Part shown: positions 24,372 through 32,802 of the stretch, piece by piece
Layout: the number at the start of each line of letters is the position of its first letter
Numbering within the stretch: position 1 is the stretch's first letter
DNA from: Agreia sp. Leaf283
Lineage (GTDB): Bacteria > Actinomycetota > Actinomycetes > Actinomycetales > Microbacteriaceae
Assembly: GCF_001422485.1 (NCBI RefSeq)
Contig: NZ_LMNF01000003.1
Coordinates: 101,443-165,442, forward strand
Direction of reading: 5' to 3'
Length of the DNA stretch: 64,000 bases
Notes under the pieces: generated by a model
The model's database searches: none
Seen by the model: the letters and a program-made list of their open reading frames with translations, nothing else
What the model was told of the DNA's origin: nothing
Made by a program: the position numbers and the translations under genes

Positions 24372-25102
24372 CCCCCGTCTTCGGCCACGGCCACCTGCGG
24401 CTCTACCTGCTCAAGCTGCTCGACGAGTCGCCCAAGCACGGCTACGAGCTGATCCAGGCTCTCAGCGAGCGCTTCGGCGGCACCTACGCGCCGAGCGCCG
24501 GCACGATCTATCCTCGGCTCGCGAAGCTCGAAGACGAGGGCCTGGTCACCAAGACCGCCGACGGCCGCAAGACCGTCTACGAGATCACCGAGGCGGGCCG
24601 CGCGGAACTCGCCGCTCGCGAGGGCGACCTCACTTCGATCGAGAACGACCTCACCGACAGCGTTCGCCGGCTCGCCGACGAGGTGCGCTCGGGTGTGGGC
24701 GAGGCGATGAAGAGCCTGCGGGCCGATCTCGCATCGGCCGCCCGCCAGGCGCGCGAGGCGACGGATGCGACGAGCCAGTCGTACTCGTCATGGTTCGCCT
24801 TCGATCCCACTGAGGATGCGCCCACGCATGGTGCACCCACTCGGAATGCGACGGGCGAGGCGCCCTCCGACGAGCAGGCCGGCCCCGCCGACGAGTCGCC
24901 GGCGTCGGCCGATGCGGCGCGGGATGCGAGTCGGAACGAGATCCGCGACGTCGACATCGCGCTGGCCGAGTTCCGCCAGTCGGTGCGCACGGCGCTTCGG
25001 TCGAGCGGGGCGAAGGGAACCGTGCCCGCGGGCACGGCCGCTGCGTTCGCCCGCCGTCTCGACGAGGTGCGCGCATCCCTTCTCGACGACCTGAAGAAGT
25101 AG
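24368..25102 (+). CDS. PadR-family transcriptional regulator
   Basis: 244 residues from GTG 24368 overlapping the upstream stop (GTGA). Residues 1-85 are a PadR winged helix: LRLYLLKLLDESPKHGYELI (first helices), SAGTIYPRLAKLEDEGLV (recognition helix) and a wing with GRKTVYEITEAG. The remaining ~150 residues are helical and Ala/Asp-rich with a low-complexity middle (about 140-180); the last 50 form an amphipathic helix that may dimerise. It probably binds the ATATAT boxes upstream of its operon. The C-terminal extension is longer than in classic PadR proteins. Confidence 0.9.
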   Translation: MTPVFGHGHLRLYLLKLLDESPKHGYELIQALSERFGGTYAPSAGTIYPRLAKLEDEGLVTKTADGRKTVYEITEAGRAELAAREGDLTSIENDLTDSVRRLADEVRSGVGEAMKSLRADLASAARQAREATDATSQSYSSWFAFDPTEDAPTHGAPTRNATGEAPSDEQAGPADESPASADAARDASRNEIRDVDIALAEFRQSVRTALRSSGAKGTVPAGTAAAFARRLDEVRASLLDDLKK

Positions 25103-25129
25103 CCGCCGAGGCGGAGGTTCGTCGGGCGG

Positions 25130-25897
25130 CTAGCGCTGCTCGACGAACTTTCCGTCGATGATGTAGCCCGACACGGCGACGGCGCCCTGCGGCACAGGCG
25201 ACGGATCGATCGGCTCGACCACCTGGTCTGACGGCTTATGGGTCAGGCTGCGCGCGCCGGCGCCGTGGTTCTGGGACATGCGGTCGATGAGCGCGAGTGC
25301 GATGGCCGAGATGATGAAGACGGTGTGGATGATGACCTGCCAGAAGACGCCCTCGCCCGTGTAGACATCGCCTGTGAGGCTCTCCTCCTCGGTATCGCTG
25401 CGTGGGTCGCCGAGATCGCCGACTTCGATGAACGTCTTGAGCAAGTGGATCGACGAGATGCCGATGATGGCCATGGCCAGCTTGACCTTGAGCACATTCG
25501 CGTTGACGTGCGAGAGCCACTCCGGCTGGTCGGGGTGGCCCTCGATGTCGATCTTCGAGACGAAGGTCTCGTAGCCACCGATGATGACCATGATCAGCAG
25601 GTTCGCGATCATCACCACGTCGATGAGTCCGAGCACCGAGAGCATGATCACCGATTCCTCGATGTGCAGCGGGTCTTTCATCACGGTCTCGATGAGGTGC
25701 ACGAGCTCGATCACGAAGACCACGACGTAGACCAGCTGCGCGATGATCAGGCCCAGGTAGAGGGGTGCCTGCAGCCAACGGCTGAAGAAGATGAGGTAGC
25801 CGACCGACTTGACCCACGCGGTCTGCGGTCGGTACTGGCGTTGCTGGGACGGACTCTGCTGGGACGGGGTGGCGGTGGTCTGCGGGCTGCTGGCCAA
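25130..25897 (-). CDS. UPF0114 (YqhA-type) membrane protein
   Basis: 255 residues. The UPF0114 core with four membrane helices spans about 30-220: FFSRWLQAPLYLGLIIAQ, LSVLGLIDVVMIANLLIMVI (cited in part), GGYETFVSKID, and a last helix near 190-210. Extra parts are a Gln/Ser/Pro-rich N-terminus and a soluble C-terminal tail ending IIDGKFVEQR. Function of the family is unknown. It converges on the PadR gene with a 27-bp gap and is divergent from the riboswitch-terC unit. Confidence 0.85.
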   Translation of the reverse strand: MASSPQTTATPSQQSPSQQRQYRPQTAWVKSVGYLIFFSRWLQAPLYLGLIIAQLVYVVVFVIELVHLIETVMKDPLHIEESVIMLSVLGLIDVVMIANLLIMVIIGGYETFVSKIDIEGHPDQPEWLSHVNANVLKVKLAMAIIGISSIHLLKTFIEVGDLGDPRSDTEEESLTGDVYTGEGVFWQVIIHTVFIISAIALALIDRMSQNHGAGARSLTHKPSDQVVEPIDPSPVPQGAVAVSGYIIDGKFVEQR

Positions 25898-25955
25898 GGG
25901 GGTCTCCTGAATATCGGTCTGGGCGGAAGCATAGCGTCAGCATCCTGTAACATCG

Positions 25956-26070
25956 CCTGAAGAAGGGGAGTATCCCACCTTCATCGCAGTCGTCAGTACG
26001 ATCCCCACCGCCGCGGGTCCGTTGCGGTGGCGTGACCGGCCCGGCCGGAGTCGCGCGGGAGAGACTTTCG
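25956..26070 (+). ncRNA. Probable yybP-ykoY manganese riboswitch upstream of terC
   Basis: Conserved blocks of the yybP-ykoY family appear in order: GAAGGGGAGTA (25962-25972), AGTCGTCAGTACG (25988-26000), ACCGGCCCGGCC and, near the 3' end, GAGAGACTTT. The hairpin CACCGC...GCGGTG lies between the second and third blocks. These RNAs bind Mn2+ and control TerC/Alx-type and P-type transporter genes, and a TerC gene starts 45 bases downstream. Boundaries are approximate. Confidence 0.72.
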
Positions 26071-26114
26071 GACGCTCGGCGTACCCGCCATCCCGAAAGG
26101 TCACACTCCCTCAC

Positions 26115-27224
26115 ATGCCTGCCACGCTCAACCTCCCGGTCTGGTTCGAAGTCGGATCCCTCGTCATCCTGACGCTGATCCTCGTCGTCGACCTTCTGCT
26201 CGTGCTCAAGCGGCCGCACATCCCCTCGGCCAAGGAGTCGACGCTCTGGGTGGTGTTCTACGTCGGCCTCGCGCTGGTGTTCGCGCTGCTGATGCTGATC
26301 TTCGCCGACGGCGAGCATGCCGGACAGTTCCTGGCGGGCTGGCTCACCGAGTACAGCCTCTCGATCGACAACCTGTTCGTCTTCATCATCATCATGGCGC
26401 GGTTCAAGGTGCCGAAGAAGCTGCAGCAGGAGGCCCTGATGGTGGGCATCCTGATCGCGCTCGTGCTTCGGGGCATCTTCATCCTCCTCGGCGCGCAGCT
26501 CATCGAGAACTTCAGCTGGATCTTCTACATCTTCGGAGCCTTTCTTCTCTACACGGCCTGGCAGCAGGCGTTCTCGAAGCACGACGACGCCGACGACGGC
26601 GAGAGCCGGCTCATCCGCTACCTGCGCCGCCACATCTCCATCTCGAACGACTTCGACGGCGCGAAGGTGCGCACCCGCGTCGACGGCAAGAAGATCTTCA
26701 CGCCGATGCTCATCGTCTTCATCGCCCTGGGCTCCACCGACCTGCTGTTCGCCCTCGATTCGATCCCGGCGATCTTCGGCATCACCACGAGCCCGTTCAT
26801 CGTCTTCACCGCCAACGTCTTCGCCCTCATGGGCCTGCGCCAGCTGTACTTCCTGCTCGGCGGGCTCCTCGAGAAGCTCATCTACCTGCACTACGGAATC
26901 GCCTTCATCCTCGCCTTCATCGGCTTCAAGCTGGTGGCGCACGCGCTGCACGAGAACGAGCTGCCCTTCATCAACGGCGGCGAGCACATCGAGTGGGCTC
27001 CCGACATCTCCACCTGGACCTCGCTCGCGGTCATCATCGGCTCGATGGCCGTGGCCACCATCGCGAGCCTCATCGCCATGCGCCGCGAGGGTCGTCGATC
27101 GGATGCCGCACCGGCGGGTGCGCCGGTCGCCGGTCCGGCGGGCACGGCTCCGACACGGGTCGTCGACGCTCCTGTCGACGCCGTCGATGAGAAGTCCGAT
27201 ACGGGCGGCGCGCCGCGCGCCTGA
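26115..27224 (+). CDS. TerC/Alx-family membrane protein
   Basis: 369 residues from ATG 26115 (the frame is open upstream to 26022, but that is the riboswitch region). It has eight or nine membrane helices with the family motifs YSLSIDNLFVFIII and STDLLFALDSIPAIFGIT, whose acidic residues lie in helices and are thought to bind metal. A His/Asp loop (KHDDADDGES) lies midway. The last ~50 residues form a variable Ala/Pro tail. Alx/TerC proteins export Mn2+ or serve exoenzyme metalation; the riboswitch upstream supports a manganese role. Confidence 0.92.
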   Translation: MPATLNLPVWFEVGSLVILTLILVVDLLLVLKRPHIPSAKESTLWVVFYVGLALVFALLMLIFADGEHAGQFLAGWLTEYSLSIDNLFVFIIIMARFKVPKKLQQEALMVGILIALVLRGIFILLGAQLIENFSWIFYIFGAFLLYTAWQQAFSKHDDADDGESRLIRYLRRHISISNDFDGAKVRTRVDGKKIFTPMLIVFIALGSTDLLFALDSIPAIFGITTSPFIVFTANVFALMGLRQLYFLLGGLLEKLIYLHYGIAFILAFIGFKLVAHALHENELPFINGGEHIEWAPDISTWTSLAVIIGSMAVATIASLIAMRREGRRSDAAPAGAPVAGPAGTAPTRVVDAPVDAVDEKSDTGGAPRA

Positions 27225-27274
27225 CCGTATCCGTCGGGAATGCCCGGGAGGATCGCGGGTGTTACCCTAGACGG

Positions 27275-27325
27275 ATGCTGTCTGGTCGACTTCTTCTTGG
27301 TTGCCGCGACGAGTCCTCGTTCTAA
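27275..27325 (+). CDS. leu leader peptide (16 aa)
   Basis: ATG CTG TCT GGT CGA CTT CTT CTT ... TAA encodes MLSGRLLLGCRDESSF. Four of sixteen residues are leucine, three in a row from CTT codons, which are rare in this GC-rich sequence. It is followed by an attenuator-type stem-loop and then leuC, so ribosome stalling at low leucyl-tRNA probably controls leuCD. The possible -10 TACCCT (27263-27268) would put the start of transcription only a few bases before the ATG. Confidence 0.78.
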   Translation: MLSGRLLLGCRDESSF

Positions 27326-27343
27326 GGCCTCACCTCGTCGCGG
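27304..27343 (+). promoter_or_regulatory. Leucine attenuator stem-loop
   Basis: CCGCGACGAG (27304-27313) pairs perfectly with CTCGTCGCGG (27334-27343). The 5' arm lies inside the leader-peptide reading frame. A competing small hairpin ACGA-GTCC-TCGT uses part of that arm, so mutually exclusive structures are possible. No U-run follows, so the mechanism may involve Rho or ribosome access. Confidence 0.65.
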
Positions 27344-27392
27344 AGTGTGTCATGGGCTCTCGCAAGCAGATTCGTAAGAGAAGGCATCACTC

Positions 27393-28934
27393 ATGAGCAA
27401 TGCAGAAGCACCCGTCGCGAAACGCGGCAAGACCCTGGCCGAGAAGGTCTGGGAGGATCATCTGGTCGTCAAGGGCGAAGACGGCACCCCCGACCTCATC
27501 TACATCGACCTGCACCTGGTGCACGAGGTTACGAGCCCCCAGGCGTTCGACGGACTGCGCGTCGCCGGTCGCCCCGTGCGTCGGCCCGACCTCACCATCG
27601 CGACCGAAGACCACAACACCCCCACGGCGGGCATCGACCGCCCCATCGCCGACCTGACCAGCCGCACGCAGATCGAGACGCTGCGTCGAAATGCCAAGGA
27701 ATTCGGCATCCGGCTGCACTCGCTCGGCGACGTCGAGCAGGGCATCGTGCACGTCGTCGGACCGCAGCTCGGCCTCACCATGCCCGGCATCACGGTGGTG
27801 TGCGGTGACTCGCACACGAGCACGCACGGCGCGTTCGGGGCGATGGCGTTCGGCATCGGCACCAGCGAGGTCGAGCACGTCATGGCCACGCAGACGCTGC
27901 CGCTCAAGGCGTTCAAGACGATGGCCATCACGGTCGAGGGCGAACTGCGCCCGGGAGTCACGGCGAAGGACATCATCCTGGCCGTGATCGCGAAGATCTC
28001 CACGGGCGGTGGCCAGGGCTACGTGCTCGAGTACCGCGGCTCCGCAATCCGCTCCCTCTCGATGGAGGGGCGCATGACGATCTGCAACATGTCGATCGAG
28101 GCGGGCGCACGCGCCGGCATGGTCGCGCCCGACGAGACCACCTTCGAGTACCTCAAAGGCCGTCCGCACGCCCCCGAGGGCGACGACTGGGACGCCGCCG
28201 TCGAGTACTGGAAGACGCTGCGCACCGACGACGACGCCGTCTTCGACGCCGAGGTCTTCCTCGATGCGAACGAGCTCGAGCCGTTCGTCACCTGGGGCAC
28301 CAACCCCGGCCAGGGCGTCTCGCTCTCGCAGCCGGTGCCAGACCCCGCCACCATCATCGACCCCAACGAGCGGGCCGCCGCCGAGCGTGCGCTCGAGTAC
28401 ATGGCCCTCGACGCAGGAACTCCGATGAAGGAGATCGCGGTCGATACGGTCTTCATCGGTTCGTGCACCAACTCGCGCATCGAAGACCTGCGCGCCGCCG
28501 CCGACATCGTGCGCGGACGCACGAAGGCCGAGAACGTGCGCGTCATGGTCGTTCCGGGTTCAGCGCGAGTGCGCATCGAGGCCGAGGCCGAGGGGCTCGA
28601 CAAGGTATTCAAAGACTTCGGTGCCGACTGGCGCTTCGCCGGCTGCTCGATGTGCCTCGGCATGAACCCCGACCAGCTCGCTCCGGGCGAGCGCTGCGCG
28701 TCGACGTCGAACCGCAACTTCGAGGGTCGCCAGGGCAAGGGCGGGCGCACGCACCTCGTGTCGCCGCTCGTCGCTGCGGCCACCGCCGTTCGCGGAACGC
28801 TGTCGAGTCCGTGGGATCTCGCCGTCGATGACGCGAGGCTGGTGGATGCTGGACCTTCGACGGGGTTCCCTTCGACAGGCTCAGGGAACGCGGGCTCAGG
28901 GAACGCGGGCTCAGGCAACGGGAGGGTTCTGTAA
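27393..28934 (+). CDS. leuC: 3-isopropylmalate dehydratase large subunit
   Basis: 513 residues; isomerises 2- to 3-isopropylmalate in leucine synthesis with LeuD. Iron-sulfur cluster cysteines lie in FIGSCTNSR and [23 protein letters not shown] is the active-site segment. ATG 27393 has GAGAAGG upstream. Compared with typical LeuC (about 465-485 residues) the C-terminus has an extra ~30 residues, including three GSGN units encoded by a palindromic repeat inserted at the 3' end. Its stop TAA overlaps the leuD start (TAATG). Controlled by the upstream leader peptide. Confidence 0.96.
   Translation: MSNAEAPVAKRGKTLAEKVWEDHLVVKGEDGTPDLIYIDLHLVHEVTSPQAFDGLRVAGRPVRRPDLTIATEDHNTPTAGIDRPIADLTSRTQIETLRRNAKEFGIRLHSLGDVEQGIVHVVGPQLGLTMPGITVVCGDSHTSTHGAFGAMAFGIGTSEVEHVMATQTLPLKAFKTMAITVEGELRPGVTAKDIILAVIAKISTGGGQGYVLEYRGSAIRSLSMEGRMTICNMSIEAGARAGMVAPDETTFEYLKGRPHAPEGDDWDAAVEYWKTLRTDDDAVFDAEVFLDANELEPFVTWGTNPGQGVSLSQPVPDPATIIDPNERAAAERALEYMALDAGTPMKEIAVDTVFIGSCTNSRIEDLRAAADIVRGRTKAENVRVMVVPGSARVRIEAEAEGLDKVFKDFGADWRFAGCSMCLGMNPDQLAPGERCASTSNRNFEGRQGKGGRTHLVSPLVAAATAVRGTLSSPWDLAVDDARLVDAGPSTGFPSTGSGNAGSGNAGSGNGRVL
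28853..28921 (+). repeat. Palindromic repeat element inside the leuC 3' end
   Basis: GTTCCCTTCGACAGGCTCAGGGAAC (28865-28889, cited in full as a 25-bp near-palindrome) is followed by two 15-bp units, GCGGGCTCAGGGAAC (28890-28904) and GCGGGCTCAGGCAAC (28905-28919). The same element occurs at 33806-33912. The 15-bp period equals five codons, so the leuC frame is preserved. Confidence 0.85.
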
Positions 28935-29530
28935 TGGAGAAGGTATCCGTCATCACCGGAGTCGCCGTTCCGCTCGAGCGGTCGAACATCGACACCGACC
29001 AGATCATCCCCGCCGTATTCCTCAAGCGGGTGACCAAGACCGGCTTCGAAGACGCTCTCTTCTACGGCTGGCGTCAAGACCCGGAGTTCGTGCTCAACCA
29101 GGAGCCCTACAAGACGGGATCCGTGCTCGTCGCCGGACCCGACTTCGGAACGGGCTCGTCTCGTGAGCACGCCGTCTGGGCACTGCGAGACTACGGTTTC
29201 AAGGCCGTGCTCAGTGCGCGATTCGGCGACATCTTCCGGGGCAACTCGGGCAAGCAGGGGCTGCTCGCGGCCCAGCTCGCAGAGACCGACATCGAGAAGA
29301 TCTGGGCGTTGATCGACGCCCAGCCCGGTCTCGAGGTCACGGTCGATCTTCCGGCGAAAACGGTGACCGCGGGGGCGCTCACCGTGCCGTTCGAGATCGA
29401 TGATTACACTCGATGGAGGCTTCTCGAAGGCCTCGACGACATCGGGCTCACCCTGCGCGACGAAGCGCGAATCACGGAGTTCGAGGGCCGCCGCGAAGGC
29501 TGGCGTCCGAAGACTCTCCCCGTTAAATAA
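28934..29530 (+). CDS. leuD: 3-isopropylmalate dehydratase small subunit
   Basis: 198 residues, the usual LeuD length, starting at ATG 28934 one base inside the leuC stop. Motifs: [16 protein letters not shown], the substrate-loop [17 protein letters not shown], and [15 protein letters not shown]. It forms the swivel domain that completes the LeuCD active site. Translational coupling should give equal subunit amounts. Confidence 0.97.
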   Translation: MEKVSVITGVAVPLERSNIDTDQIIPAVFLKRVTKTGFEDALFYGWRQDPEFVLNQEPYKTGSVLVAGPDFGTGSSREHAVWALRDYGFKAVLSARFGDIFRGNSGKQGLLAAQLAETDIEKIWALIDAQPGLEVTVDLPAKTVTAGALTVPFEIDDYTRWRLLEGLDDIGLTLRDEARITEFEGRREGWRPKTLPVK

Positions 29531-29553
29531 CAGCAGTACAGGCGGTTACATCA

Positions 29554-30924
29554 GTGAATTCACTTCTTCAGGACGCACAAATGGCAGCACGCAGGGTCGG
29601 ACTTCCGAGCGACACGATCGTGATCAACGGCGGTCGCCCCTTGCGCGGCACCATCGACGTGCGCGGGGCCAAGAACCTCGTGACGAAAGCGATGGTGGCG
29701 TCGCTCCTCGGCGACACCAAGAGCATCCTGCGCGACGTGCCCGACATCTCCGACGTGCACGTGGTCGCCAGCCTTCTCGAAGCGCACGGCGTCACGATCT
29801 CGGGCAGTGCCGAGACCGGCATCCTGATCTTCGACCCCAGCAACGTGGCCAGCGCCAACAGCGCCGAGATCGACGCGCTGTCGGGATCGAGCCGTATCCC
29901 CATCCTGTTCTGCGGGCCCCTGCTGCACCGTCTCGGCCACGCGTTCATCCCCGACCTCGGCGGCTGCCGCATCGGTGATCGGCCGATCGATTTCCACCTC
30001 GACGCCCTGCGCAAGTTCGGCGCCGTCGTCGACAAGCTTCCGAGCGGTATCGACATCTCCGCCCCGAACGGGCTGCACGGCGCCAAGATCGAGTTCGCCT
30101 ACCCCAGCGTCGGAGCGACCGAGCAGGTTCTGCTCACGGCCGTGCGAGTGAAGGGCACCACCGAGCTCAAGAACGCGGCCATCGAGCCCGAGATCATGGA
30201 TCTCATTGCGGTTCTGCAGAAGATGGGCGCGATCATCTCGGTCGAGCCCAACCGCGTGATCCTCATCGAGGGTGTCGACAGCCTCAAGGGCTACGACCAC
30301 CGCGCGCTGTTCGACCGCAACGAGGCCGCCAGCTGGGCCTCGGCTGCCCTGGCCACCGGTGGAGATATCACCTGCAAGGGCGCGAAGCAGCAGGACATGA
30401 TGACGTTCCTCAACGTCTTCCGCAAGATCGGCGGCGCGTTCGACATCGAAGACGACGGCATCCGGTTCTACCACCCGGGCGGCGACCTCAAGCCCGTGGT
30501 CATCGAGACCGACGTGCACCCCGGCTTCATGACCGACTGGCAGCAGCCGCTCATCATCGCGCTGACTCAGGCCATCGGCACGTCGATCGTGCACGAGACC
30601 GTCTACGAAGACCGCTTCGGGTTCACCGACGCCCTCGTCGAGATGGGCGCCAACATCCAGGTGCACAAGCATGGACTCGAGGGGGGCGAGCGACGTGTTC
30701 CTCGTCGTCCGCTCGAGCAGGCCGCTGTCATCACCGGCCCCACGAAGCTGCACGGCAGCGAGATCGTCGTTCCCGACCTGCGTGGCGGCTTCAGCCACCT
30801 CATCGCGGCCCTGACCGCCGACGGCCGGTCGACCGTCAGCAACGTGGGGCTCATCGGTCGTGGCTACGGAGACTTCGTGGCCAAGCTCGAGAAGCTCGGA
30901 GCTGACTTCTCCTTCGAGGTGTGA
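29554..30924 (+). CDS. murA: UDP-N-acetylglucosamine 1-carboxyvinyltransferase
   Basis: 456 residues from GTG 29554. MurA transfers enolpyruvate to UDP-GlcNAc, the first committed step of peptidoglycan synthesis in the cytosol. The KN pair is in GAKNLVTKAMVASLL, and the fosfomycin-reactive cysteine is present in DLGGCRIGDRPID. The N-terminus is about 20 residues longer than in E. coli. It overlaps plsC by 4 bp (GTGA), in the conserved block leading to gpsA and ddl. Confidence 0.95.
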   Translation: MNSLLQDAQMAARRVGLPSDTIVINGGRPLRGTIDVRGAKNLVTKAMVASLLGDTKSILRDVPDISDVHVVASLLEAHGVTISGSAETGILIFDPSNVASANSAEIDALSGSSRIPILFCGPLLHRLGHAFIPDLGGCRIGDRPIDFHLDALRKFGAVVDKLPSGIDISAPNGLHGAKIEFAYPSVGATEQVLLTAVRVKGTTELKNAAIEPEIMDLIAVLQKMGAIISVEPNRVILIEGVDSLKGYDHRALFDRNEAASWASAALATGGDITCKGAKQQDMMTFLNVFRKIGGAFDIEDDGIRFYHPGGDLKPVVIETDVHPGFMTDWQQPLIIALTQAIGTSIVHETVYEDRFGFTDALVEMGANIQVHKHGLEGGERRVPRRPLEQAAVITGPTKLHGSEIVVPDLRGGFSHLIAALTADGRSTVSNVGLIGRGYGDFVAKLEKLGADFSFEV

Positions 30925-31667
30925 CCGTGGCAGGCCAGCCGTCTGAGAAGACCATCGGTTTTCGAGCACTGGCCGTGGTGCTCGTGCCCTTTCTGTCGAG
31001 CATCGCGAAGATCGAGTTCACCGACCCGCAGAAGCTGCCGCGCATCGGCGCGTTCGTGCTCTCGCCGAACCACTACAGCAATATCGACCCGGTCATCATG
31101 GGCTGGTCGATCTGGAAGCTCGGCCGTGCGCCCCGCTTCCTGGCGAAGGCCTCCCTATTCAGGGTGCCCGTCGTCGGGGCGGTGCTGCGCGGCACCGGCC
31201 AGATCCCCGTCGAGAGGGCCGGATCCGTTCGAGGCAGCGAGCCGCTGAAGGCCGCCCACGAATTGGCCGACAAGGGCAACGCCGTCATCATCTATCCGGA
31301 GGGAACACTGACTCGCGATCCGCAGATCTGGCCCATGAAGGGCAAGACCGGGGCGGTGCGCATGGCGCTGGAGCAGAACCTGCCTCTCATTCCTGCCGCC
31401 CACTGGGGCACCCAGGCCGTCATGGGGCGTTACTCCAACAAGATCAGCCTCTTTCCTCGCAAGACCATCAAGGTCGCGTTCGGCGATCCCGTCGACCTCG
31501 ACGAGTTCCGTGGCAAGCCGATCAACTCGGCTCTGTTGACGGCCGCGACCGAACTCGTGATGGCCGACATCACTGCGCTGCTCGAAGGGCTGCGCGGAGA
31601 GACCGCCCCCGTGGAACGGTGGAATCCCGCCGCGCACAACCAGAAGGAGACCGGTCGTTTTGAGTAG
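30921..31667 (+). CDS. plsC: 1-acyl-sn-glycerol-3-phosphate acyltransferase
   Basis: 248 residues from GTG 30921 (GTG 30927 is possible). The catalytic NHYSNIDP gives the H-x4-D motif, and YPEGTLTRD is motif III. The enzyme acylates lysophosphatidic acid to phosphatidic acid at the membrane. It overlaps murA by 4 bp and gpsA by 8 bp; gpsA supplies its glycerol-3-phosphate backbone, so the trio links lipid and wall precursor synthesis. Confidence 0.9.
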   Translation: MTVAGQPSEKTIGFRALAVVLVPFLSSIAKIEFTDPQKLPRIGAFVLSPNHYSNIDPVIMGWSIWKLGRAPRFLAKASLFRVPVVGAVLRGTGQIPVERAGSVRGSEPLKAAHELADKGNAVIIYPEGTLTRDPQIWPMKGKTGAVRMALEQNLPLIPAAHWGTQAVMGRYSNKISLFPRKTIKVAFGDPVDLDEFRGKPINSALLTAATELVMADITALLEGLRGETAPVERWNPAAHNQKETGRFE

Positions 31668-32802
31668 GACCAGGCCCGTGGCGGTCGTCCCTCCCCGTCG
31701 CCGCGTGACCGTGCTCGGCGCAGGAAGCTGGGGCACGACCTTCGCCAAGATCCTTGCAGACGGCGGCAGCGACGTGACCCTGTGGGCGCGACGCCCCGAA
31801 CTCGCACGCGAGATCAGCGAGGCCAAGCGCAACAGCGACTACCTCCCCGGCATCAACCTTCCGCCGGCGGTCACGGCCACGTCGAGCCTCGCCGACGCCC
31901 TCGCGGGTGCCGAGATGGTGTTCGTCTCGATTCCCAGCCAGAGCCTGCGCGAGAACCTCGCGGCTATCCGGCCCCTCCTGCCGAGCGACGCCCTCGTGAT
32001 CAGCCTCATGAAGGGCGTGGAGAAGAAATCCGGCCTGCGCATGAGCGAGGTGATCGAGCTGGGACTGGAGATCGACCGCGATCGCATCGCCGTCGCATCC
32101 GGACCCAACCTCGCGCTCGAGATCGCCAAGGAGCAGCCGACGGCGGCCGTGATCTCATCGCAGAGCCTCGAAACCGCGCAGCGCGTGGCGATGGTGGCGA
32201 GCAACCGCTACTTCAGGTCGTTCGTGAACACCGACGTCATCGGCACCGAGTTCGGCGGCGTGCTCAAGAACCTCATCGCGGTGGCCATCGGCATCGTCGA
32301 CGGCGTGGGCTACGGCGAGAACACGAAGGCCTCGATCATCACCCGCGGCCTCGCCGAGATGACCGACTTCGCCGTGGCGTATGGAGCCCACCCCGACACA
32401 CTCTCGGGTCTGGCCGGGCTCGGCGACCTCATCGCCACCAGCAGTTCATCGCTGTCGCGCAACAACACGGCCGGCCGACTTCTCGGCCAGGGATACAGCT
32501 TCGCCGACGTGGTGAAGAGCATGCAGCAGACGGCCGAGGGTCTCGCCTCGGTCGCGCCGATCCTCGAGCTGGCGGCTGCCAAAGGCGTGGACATGCCCAT
32601 CGTGAAACAGGTCAGCGAGGTGCTGGCCGGTACGCTGAATCCCCGGGACATAGCTCCCCACCTGACGACGGACTCGGACGAGCCGCAGGGCGAAAGGACT
32701 ATCGATGGCCGGAAAAACAGTGGTGGCTCTGCTTTTTGGGGGTCGTTCAAGCGAGCACTCCATCAGCTGCGCGACGGCGGGCGGGGTTCTTCACGCGATT
32801 GA
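31660..32802 (+). CDS. gpsA: Glycerol-3-phosphate dehydrogenase [NAD(P)+]
   Basis: 380 residues from TTG 31660 (GTG 31678 is an alternative). Rossmann motif VLGAGSWGTTFAKILA, catalytic lysine segment GVLKNLIAVAIGIVDG, and the NTKASIITRGLAEM motif are intact. The expected end, near residue 345 after LNPRDIAPHL, has no stop codon; the frame continues for 32 codons past the ddl start, in another frame, to a stop at 32802. The tail (GGSAFWGSFKRALHQL) is therefore probably a by-product of coding overlap. It makes the glycerol backbone of phospholipids. Confidence 0.92.
   Translation: MSRTRPVAVVPPRRRVTVLGAGSWGTTFAKILADGGSDVTLWARRPELAREISEAKRNSDYLPGINLPPAVTATSSLADALAGAEMVFVSIPSQSLRENLAAIRPLLPSDALVISLMKGVEKKSGLRMSEVIELGLEIDRDRIAVASGPNLALEIAKEQPTAAVISSQSLETAQRVAMVASNRYFRSFVNTDVIGTEFGGVLKNLIAVAIGIVDGVGYGENTKASIITRGLAEMTDFAVAYGAHPDTLSGLAGLGDLIATSSSSLSRNNTAGRLLGQGYSFADVVKSMQQTAEGLASVAPILELAAAKGVDMPIVKQVSEVLAGTLNPRDIAPHLTTDSDEPQGERTIDGRKNSGGSAFWGSFKRALHQLRDGGRGSSRD

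Noticed and set aside
28853-28921. CRISPR-like short repeats near leuC
   Set aside because: The units are contiguous 15-mers without spacers and match a dispersed palindromic element, not a CRISPR array.
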